64,000 nt of DNA. Source: Neglectibacter sp. X58 (GTDB lineage: Bacteria; Bacillota; Clostridia; Oscillospirales; Acutalibacteraceae). Position numbers and translations under genes: made by a program. The notes beneath the pieces were generated by a model. It was given only the letters and a program-made list of their open reading frames with translations. It searched no databases and was not told the DNA's origin. Within the stretch, counting starts at the first letter, position 1, and each line of letters opens with the position of its first letter. Location: positions 122,438-186,437 of the forward strand of contig NZ_QWEO01000003.1 in assembly GCF_009936035.1 (NCBI RefSeq), in the 5' to 3' direction. Positions 58,721 to 64,000 of this stretch are shown one piece after another.

Positions 58721-59950
58721 TTAAAAACCCGCCAGATAATACCGGGGATCTGTGCGCACGCCGTTTGCATACACCTCAAAATGCAGGTGGTTGCCAAAGG
58801 ACTGCCCTGTGCTGCCCACATAGCCAATGGTCTGTCCCGCCTCCACATACTGCCCCGGGTACACTGCCAAGGAACTGCAGTGGGCATACCGGGTGGAAAA
58901 GCTGGAATTATGCCAGATAAGCACATTGTTGCCCCAGGACCAATGGTACTCCGCAGAAAGCACCTGCCCGGACTGGGCCGCCACAATAGGGGTGCCGTAT
59001 CCCGCGCCGATATCCATGCCGTTATGCGGCCCGTTAAAATACATGTCCCCATAGTTTCCGGTGATGCTGCCATAGCCCACCCCCGGCAGGGGCCACATGG
59101 GGGCAAAGTCCCCCCGCAGGTTTACGGTGCTGCCGCCAGGGTTCGGGGACACGCTGCCCCCCTGGGCAGCCGCCAATGCCTCGGCTTCCTTCCGGCGGCG
59201 CTCTTCCTCGTTGCGCTCCTCAATCAGCCGCTGCAGCTCTGCCTCCAGGGCCGCGTCCTCTTCCTCGTTCTGGGCGATAACGTCCTGGGTCATCACCTGG
59301 CGCTCCTCCAGGTCGGCAATCAGGGTGTTGTTCTCTTCATAAAGGCCCTCCAGCTCCTCCTGGGCCGCCTCCAGCTCCCGCTTCACCCGGGCTTCTTCCT
59401 CCCGCATGTCCTGCAGGGCTTCCCTGTCCTGCTGGGTCTTTTGGAGGTACTCCTCAATTTTTTCCACTAGCTGCTGGTCATGCTTTGTCACAGCGGAAAG
59501 CATTTCCGACTTCATGGAAAAATCAGAAAAGCTGTCAGAGCTTAACAGGATTTCCAAAGTGCCCACAGAGCCGGACATGTACAGCGCCCGCACCCGCTGG
59601 GAGAAGGTGGTAAGGGTTTCTTCATATTCCTGCCGGGAAAGCTCCAGCTTTTTCTCCATGCCCGTAATTTCCCTGTCCATCACCTGAATGGACTCTCTGG
59701 ACACGTCGATTTTCTTTTCCGTCAGCCCAATTTTCTCCTCCAAAGCCTGCTGGTACTCCAAAGCCTTTTCCTCGTCGGCCCGCAGGGATTCCAACTGCTG
59801 CTCCAGTTGTTCGTGCTCGGCGGCAAGCCTTTCCTGCTCGGCCTGCACCTCCTCAATGGTCTTGGCGGCGGCCCCAAAGGGGATTGCTGCCAGCAGGGCC
59901 AGCATAAAAGCCAGCGCCCTTGCGCCCCGGGAAATTTTTCTCATTTTCAT
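58721..59950 (-). CDS. Secreted coiled-coil M23 (LytM) murein peptidase
   Basis: A 409-residue cell-wall hydrolase or hydrolase activator of the EnvC type. After a signal peptide (FMLALLAAIPFGAAAKT), residues 28-250 form a long coiled coil rich in Glu/Gln (EEVQAEQERLAAEHEQLEQQ), and the C-terminal LytM domain follows. Zinc ligands are seen as H-x3-D in GPHNGMDIGAG and HLH in FGNHLHFEVYANG, so it may be active. A Ser/Pro/Gly linker joins the two. The gene lies 29 bases after the adenosine deaminase-like gene and is likely co-transcribed. A role in daughter-cell separation is typical of the family. Confidence 0.9.
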   Translation of the reverse strand: MKMRKISRGARALAFMLALLAAIPFGAAAKTIEEVQAEQERLAAEHEQLEQQLESLRADEEKALEYQQALEEKIGLTEKKIDVSRESIQVMDREITGMEKKLELSRQEYEETLTTFSQRVRALYMSGSVGTLEILLSSDSFSDFSMKSEMLSAVTKHDQQLVEKIEEYLQKTQQDREALQDMREEEARVKRELEAAQEELEGLYEENNTLIADLEERQVMTQDVIAQNEEEDAALEAELQRLIEERNEEERRRKEAEALAAAQGGSVSPNPGGSTVNLRGDFAPMWPLPGVGYGSITGNYGDMYFNGPHNGMDIGAGYGTPIVAAQSGQVLSAEYHWSWGNNVLIWHNSSFSTRYAHCSSLAVYPGQYVEAGQTIGYVGSTGQSFGNHLHFEVYANGVRTDPRYYLAGF

Positions 59951-59979
59951 TATGTATCAGTCCCTCCCTTTTCGTTTTC

Positions 59980-60948
59980 TCAGGCAGGCCAGTTGTCCCC
60001 TTTTGCCCGCGCCTCTTTTTCCAATGCCAGCCGCTTTTCCTCTGGCAGGAAAGCGGCCCTGGCCGCGTTTATGAGCAGGGCTTCCTTTTCCTCCCCTGTA
60101 AGCCCCAAAGCGGCAAGCTTTTTATATTCCTCCCGGAGGTTCACCCCGGAAACTGTCATGTTGTCTGTGTTCACCGTACAGCACAGGCCCTTTTGGAGAT
60201 ATTCCCGCAAGGGGAAGCTTTCCGGGGATTTTACAGCTTTTGTCTGCACGTTGCTGGTCAGGCACAGCTCCAGGGGAACCTGCCGGGCGGCAAGCTCCTG
60301 TAAAAGGGCACTGTCCTCCCCTGCCCGCACGCCATGGCCGATGCGGGCGGCCCCCATTTCCAGCGCCGCCCGGATGCTCTGGGGGCCTGCGGCCTCCCCG
60401 GCGTGGATGGTAAAGGGAAGCCCTAAAGAACGGGCACAGGCGAAAAGCTCCCGGTATTCTTCTGTGGGATACAGCCCCTCTGCCCCAGCCAGATCGCAGG
60501 CGCAAACGCCCTTGCCCAGAAGGGCGGCCGCCGTATCCAGGGTTTCCCGGTTTACAGGGTATGGGCCGCCCCGCATACAGCATAAAATAACCTGTACAGG
60601 CAGCGCCGCCTGGGCCGCGCCCCGGCATACAGCCTCTGCCGCCTGCCGCTGGGTAAGCCCCTTCCGGGTGTGAAGCTGGGGGGCAAAGCGGATTTCTCCA
60701 TACAGCAGGCCCTGGCTGTAAAGCAGGCTGCACAGGGTAAAAGCAGCCTGCTCCAGGGCTTCCGCGTTTTGCAGCAGGGACAGGGGCAGGTCAAAGCACT
60801 GGAGATACTCGTCAAGGCTCTGGCAGTTTTCCGGGGCCTTCAGGGCCTTTTCCAGGTTTTCCGGCAAAGCCACGCCCTGGTTCCCGGCAAGTTCCCCTAT
60901 GAAGGCCGCCGGCAGAGAGCCGTCCAGATGCAGGTGCAGATCAATCAC
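59980..60948 (-). CDS. Adenosine deaminase family protein
   Basis: A 322-residue amidohydrolase that would deaminate adenosine or a modified adenine. The metal site starts with HLHLDGS, the catalytic Glu is in FTIHAGEAAG, and the remaining ligands are in GHGVRA and TVNTDNMTVSG (NTDD/N in place). The TDN rather than TDD motif is a small deviation that could reflect another substrate. I choose GTG at 60948 because GGAGGG lies 8 bases upstream; the longer in-frame ATG start at 60990 overlaps the promoter. Confidence 0.85.
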   Translation of the reverse strand: MIDLHLHLDGSLPAAFIGELAGNQGVALPENLEKALKAPENCQSLDEYLQCFDLPLSLLQNAEALEQAAFTLCSLLYSQGLLYGEIRFAPQLHTRKGLTQRQAAEAVCRGAAQAALPVQVILCCMRGGPYPVNRETLDTAAALLGKGVCACDLAGAEGLYPTEEYRELFACARSLGLPFTIHAGEAAGPQSIRAALEMGAARIGHGVRAGEDSALLQELAARQVPLELCLTSNVQTKAVKSPESFPLREYLQKGLCCTVNTDNMTVSGVNLREEYKKLAALGLTGEEKEALLINAARAAFLPEEKRLALEKEARAKGDNWPA

Positions 60949-60980
60949 AGCCCATCCCTCCTGTAAATTTCGTATTGTAT

Positions 60981-61009
60981 ATTTTAGCATAAAGGAAGGA
61001 AAAAGTCAA
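60981..61009 (-). promoter_or_regulatory. Promoter of the adenosine deaminase-LytM operon
   Basis: Read leftward: TTGACT (61004-61009), 17 bases, TAAAAT (60981-60986), about 35 bases before the GTG. Confidence 0.78.
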
Positions 61010-61065
61010 AACCCGCCGGGAATTTTTAGAAAAAAAGAGAAATGCCTGGAAATTCCCGAAAAACA

Positions 61066-61094
61066 TTGACAAATGCGTTAGATGGTGCTAACTT
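61066..61094 (+). promoter_or_regulatory. feoAB promoter with a possible iron-repressor site
   Basis: TTGACA (61066-61071), 17 bases, TAACTT (61089-61094). GTTAG-N6-CTAAC (61077-61081 and 61088-61092) overlaps the spacer and -10. It resembles a DtxR/IdeR-type half-site pair, so iron repression is plausible. Confidence 0.6.
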
Positions 61095-61134
61095 ATTAAA
61101 CGGATAATAATAAATGCAAGGGGGTATATAGAGC

Positions 61135-61356
61135 ATGACATTAGAGGAAGGAAGGCCGGGGGCCTTTTACAGGGTGGAGGGCACCGCGCTTCCCCTGGAG
61201 CTTACCCGGCGTTTGCAGGCTTTGGGCATGACCCGGGGCTGCCCGGTGCAGGTGCTGCGGAAAAAGCGGCGGGGAGCCATGATTATCAAAATACGGGGCA
61301 GCCGCTTTGCCTTGGGCAGGGCTGTTTCCACCCGCATTCTGGTGGAGGAGGGATGA
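61135..61356 (+). CDS. feoA: Ferrous iron transport protein A
   Basis: A 73-residue SH3-like cytoplasmic protein that supports FeoB. It reads ELTRRLQALGMTRGCPVQVL followed by RGSRFALGRAVSTRILVEEG, typical of FeoA. It overlaps feoB by 4 bases (ATGA). The role of FeoA in controlling the FeoB GTPase or gate is known only in outline. Confidence 0.93.
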   Translation: MTLEEGRPGAFYRVEGTALPLELTRRLQALGMTRGCPVQVLRKKRRGAMIIKIRGSRFALGRAVSTRILVEEG

Positions 61357-63470
61357 GCATGGAACATAAAACGCATACGCTGGAGGAGGGAAAGCCCTCT
61401 GTTTCCATCGGCTTTGTGGGCAACCCCAACTGCGGCAAAACCACCCTTTTCAATGCCTACACCGGGGCCAACCTGAAGGTTGCCAACTGGCCCGGGGTGA
61501 CTGTGGAGAAAAAAGAGGGGCGCTTCCGGCTTCACGATCACGAATACCGTCTGGTGGATCTGCCCGGGGCCTACAGCCTCACCTCTTACACCATGGAAGA
61601 GCAGGTTACCCGCCAGTATATTTTAAGCGACGAGGTAGACGTGCTCATCGACGTGGCAGACGCCTCTGCCCTGGAGCGCAACCTCTATCTCACCTTGCAG
61701 CTTATCGAGCTGGGCAAGCCCGTTATCCTGGCCCTGAACATGATGGACATTGTGGAGAAGCGTGGCATGGAGATTGACACCCACCGGCTGCCGGAAATGC
61801 TGGGCATCCCGGTCATCCCTGTGTCTGCCCGGCGGAAAACGGGCCTGGACATCCTCATGCACGCCGCCGCCCACCACAAGGATGCGGAAGAATCCATGCC
61901 CCTCATCCACCACCATGGCAGCCAGCCCTCAAGCACCAGCGCCACCCGTCACCCCCACCAGCACCATAAGGAATTCGCCATGGTGTACAGCGACGAGATA
62001 GAGGATAAAATCGACCAGGTGATGGAGCAGCTTCTGAAGCAGTATCCCTCCCTGCAGAACCTGCGCTGGCACGCCATCAAGCTGCTGGAAAAGGATCCGG
62101 AAATCACAAAGGCCTTTCCCCTCTCCGATCCGGCCCTTATCAGCCGCAGCTATGAGCAGGACATTATCAACGAGAAATATGCCTTTATCAAAGAGGTTAT
62201 CGACGAAGTGCTGGTGAATAAGGACAAAAAAGCCGCTGTCACCGACAAGGCCGATTCCCTTATGACCCACCCGGTATGGGGCCTGCCCATTTTCCTGCTG
62301 ATTATGGCCCTGGTGTTCTTCTTCACCTTCACGGTGGGCGACTGGCTGAAAGGCTATTTTGAGATGGGCCTGGAGGCCTTCTCCGGCGGGGCCGCCTCTT
62401 TGCTTACCTATCTCCAGGTAACCCCGCCCCTTATTTCCCTCTTGGTAGACGGCATCATCGCCGGGGTGGGAGGCATTTTAACCTTCCTGCCAAACATTGT
62501 CATCCTGTTTTTGGCCCTGGCCTTTTTGGAGGACAGCGGCTATATGGCAAGGGTGGCCTATGTGATGGACGGCATTATGGGGAGGCTGGGGCTTTCCGGT
62601 CGGTCCTTTATCCCCATGATTCTGGGCTTTGGCTGCACAGTGCCTGCCATCATGGCCTCCCGGGCCTTGGAAAACCGGCGTGACCGCTTTAAAACCATGC
62701 TCATCACGCCTTTTATGTCCTGCAGCGCCCGCCTGCCCATTTACGTGCTGTTCTCCCAGTTGTTTTTCGGGAAATTTGCCATGCTGGCAGCCTACTCCAT
62801 GTATGTGCTGGGGCTTCTGGTGGCTGTGCTGTGCGCCCTTATCATCCACCTGTTCGACCGCAAGGCAAAGGACGACACCCGCCTTACCGGGGGCAGCAGT
62901 CTGCTCATAGAGCTGCCGGAGTATAAGGCCCCCAGCGCCCACACCATCTTCATCTATGTGTGGGAAAAGGTAAAGGACTATCTCACCAAGGCGGGCACCA
63001 CCATTTTCATCGCCTCCATCCTCATGTGGTTTCTCTTGAATTTCGGCCCCCAGGGCTATTCTCTGGACATGTCCCAAACCTTTGGCTCCCAGATAGGCCA
63101 GTGGATTGTGCCCTTCTTCGCCCCCATTGGCTTAGGGTTCTGGCAGATTGTGGTGGCGCTCATTGCGGGCATCTCTGCAAAAGAAGTGGTGGTATCCTCC
63201 TGCGCGGTGCTGTTCAGCGTGGGAAACGCCACCACTGCCGCAGGCATGGCAGAGCTTACCCAGGCCCTCAGCGCCATCGGCTTCGGCCCCTTAAATGCTT
63301 ATGCCCTCATGACCTTCTCCCTGCTGTATGTGCCCTGTGCCGCCACTTTGGCCACCATTAAAAAGGAATCGGAAAGCTGGGCCTGGACAGGACTCACCGC
63401 CGCTTTCCAGATTGCCGTAGCCTGGGCTGTCACCTTTGTGGTGTACCATGTAGGAGCGCTGTTCCTGTAA
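61353..63470 (+). CDS. feoB: Ferrous iron transporter FeoB
   Basis: A 705-residue GTP-dependent Fe2+ importer. The N-terminal G domain has GNPNCGKTTLFNAYTG (G1), GVTVEKKEG (switch I), DLPGAYSL (G3) and LNMMD (G4). A cytoplasmic spacer with a His-rich stretch (HHHGSQPSSTSATRHPHQHH, residues ~189-208) follows, and then two Gate motifs and about ten membrane helices (SCSARLPIYVLFSQLFF, ILGFGCTVPAIMASR). The His-rich insertion could bind metal. FeoA precedes it and no FeoC is seen. A hairpin terminator follows. Confidence 0.95.
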   Translation: MSMEHKTHTLEEGKPSVSIGFVGNPNCGKTTLFNAYTGANLKVANWPGVTVEKKEGRFRLHDHEYRLVDLPGAYSLTSYTMEEQVTRQYILSDEVDVLIDVADASALERNLYLTLQLIELGKPVILALNMMDIVEKRGMEIDTHRLPEMLGIPVIPVSARRKTGLDILMHAAAHHKDAEESMPLIHHHGSQPSSTSATRHPHQHHKEFAMVYSDEIEDKIDQVMEQLLKQYPSLQNLRWHAIKLLEKDPEITKAFPLSDPALISRSYEQDIINEKYAFIKEVIDEVLVNKDKKAAVTDKADSLMTHPVWGLPIFLLIMALVFFFTFTVGDWLKGYFEMGLEAFSGGAASLLTYLQVTPPLISLLVDGIIAGVGGILTFLPNIVILFLALAFLEDSGYMARVAYVMDGIMGRLGLSGRSFIPMILGFGCTVPAIMASRALENRRDRFKTMLITPFMSCSARLPIYVLFSQLFFGKFAMLAAYSMYVLGLLVAVLCALIIHLFDRKAKDDTRLTGGSSLLIELPEYKAPSAHTIFIYVWEKVKDYLTKAGTTIFIASILMWFLLNFGPQGYSLDMSQTFGSQIGQWIVPFFAPIGLGFWQIVVALIAGISAKEVVVSSCAVLFSVGNATTAAGMAELTQALSAIGFGPLNAYALMTFSLLYVPCAATLATIKKESESWAWTGLTAAFQIAVAWAVTFVVYHVGALFL

Positions 63471-63476
63471 GGGCTG

Positions 63477-63543
63477 GCCAGGATTTCCATGGTTTCGTAA
63501 AAATCACAAAGGTTACAAATTGTTTGCAAATCCTGGCTTTTTT
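63477..63543 (+). terminator. Terminator after feoAB
   Basis: Ten-base arms (63477-63486 and 63528-63537) with a 41-base loop, followed by T6. The long loop makes it weaker than the others here. Confidence 0.65.
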
Positions 63544-63752
63544 GCAAGAAACCTTCCATTTTCCCTCTAATTCACAGTTTGTTCATCATTCTGCGTAGGA
63601 ACTAAATCACCCCTGAAAACCAGTCCCTGGCAGCCAGCAGCTTTTGTTCCGCGCTTTCCAGGGGCTGGTTTGACAGTTTCCCTTTTATATGGCATACTTC
63701 CTTTCCTGCCAGAGCCTGTTCCCCAGGGGTGGCAAAAGGAAATGAATGATTC

Positions 63753-63929
63753 TTGGATATTACATATATAAAGGAAAACGGGAAAGATATAGCGGTTATT
63801 TCCAGCGATGTCCCGGTGATTACAGACGCGCAGTCCGCCCTGGATTTGGCCATGACGGTTAAATACGAGACGGGCGCTGCCAGGCTGGTGCTGGACAAGA
63901 GCCTTGTATGCGAGGATTTCTTTATCTGA
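63753..63929 (+). pseudogene. Truncated DUF4180 gene
   Basis: A 58-residue fragment of a DUF4180 protein: KENGKDIAVISSDVPVITDA, then SALDLAMTVKYETGAARLVL and CEDFFI, after which a stop ends the frame. Family members run on for about 50 more residues (usually a segment like LAGEILQKFVNY). A TTG start at 63753 has AAAGGA upstream. The break just before the window edge is probably an old deletion or insertion. No function is known for the family. Confidence 0.7.
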
Positions 63930-64000
63930 CGACCAGACGAATAGACGTAGAGGAAAACGCCGAGAAAAACAGGGAAAATGCCCGATTATCTGTCAAAACT

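Noticed and set aside
1..64000. CRISPR arrays, tRNA and rRNA genes
   Set aside because: No regularly spaced repeats and no tRNA or rRNA-like segments were seen on reading; this was not tested by a covariance search.

Overview
The window looks like a chromosome segment of a spore-forming, Gram-positive anaerobe of the class Clostridia, probably near the Oscillospirales/Ruminococcaceae. The evidence is the Firmicutes order yicC-remA-gmk-rpoZ-priA-def-fmt-rsmB-rlmN-PP2C-prkC-rsgA-thiN, the scpAB-DUF2953-gerW-dacF-rluB run, dipicolinate synthase dpaA/dpaB, GerW, and a GC-rich core with AGGAGG-type ribosome binding sites. The organism is inferred from gene content only; there is no rRNA gene here.

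Positions 1-10,130 form an AT-rich defence island, clearly different in composition from the rest. It carries a LlaJI-like restriction-modification operon (two C5-cytosine methyltransferases, an extra 303-residue protein, a McrB-like AAA+ protein and a LlaJI/McrC-like nuclease). A Hachiman-like pair (HamA/DUF1837 plus HamB helicase) follows in the same direction and ends at a strong terminator. Positions 10,130-11,440 hold mobile-element debris: an intact-looking N-terminal part of an element-type protein joined out of frame to the C-terminal end of a large serine recombinase.

Positions 11,500-41,000 are mostly housekeeping: an ABC exporter, RecD2, then long leftward operons for translation, replication restart, Ser/Thr kinase signalling, chromosome segregation (ScpAB) and sporulation. 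Two genes expected from the usual order are missing from it: coaBC (found instead at 52.2 kb) and rpe. A peroxide-defence pair (yaaA-bcp) and an SPFH/NfeD pair follow.

Positions 41,500-44,740 are a rightward three-gene set (a D-serine dehydratase/D-threonine aldolase-like PLP enzyme, an N-acyl-D-amino-acid deacylase, RidA) that reads as a D-amino-acid catabolic pathway. Positions 45,003-52,179 are the least familiar part: a LacI-type regulator with TTTATAAA boxes at its own promoter and at the promoter of four short paralogous peptides, followed by three lipoprotein solute-binding proteins without a permease. One of these is split by a T-tract frameshift, and the other two share a nearly identical 178-bp upstream/leader segment. 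I regard this regulator-peptide-lipoprotein locus as the best candidate for an undescribed system.

The right end has coaBC, a further small orphan gene, a structured 106-bp repeat-like element, dpaA/dpaB, an 859-residue fusion of CoA-disulfide-reductase-like, rhodanese, sulfite/nitrite reductase and ferredoxin modules, an adenosine deaminase-like gene with a LytM peptidase, feoAB, and a truncated DUF4180 gene at the edge.
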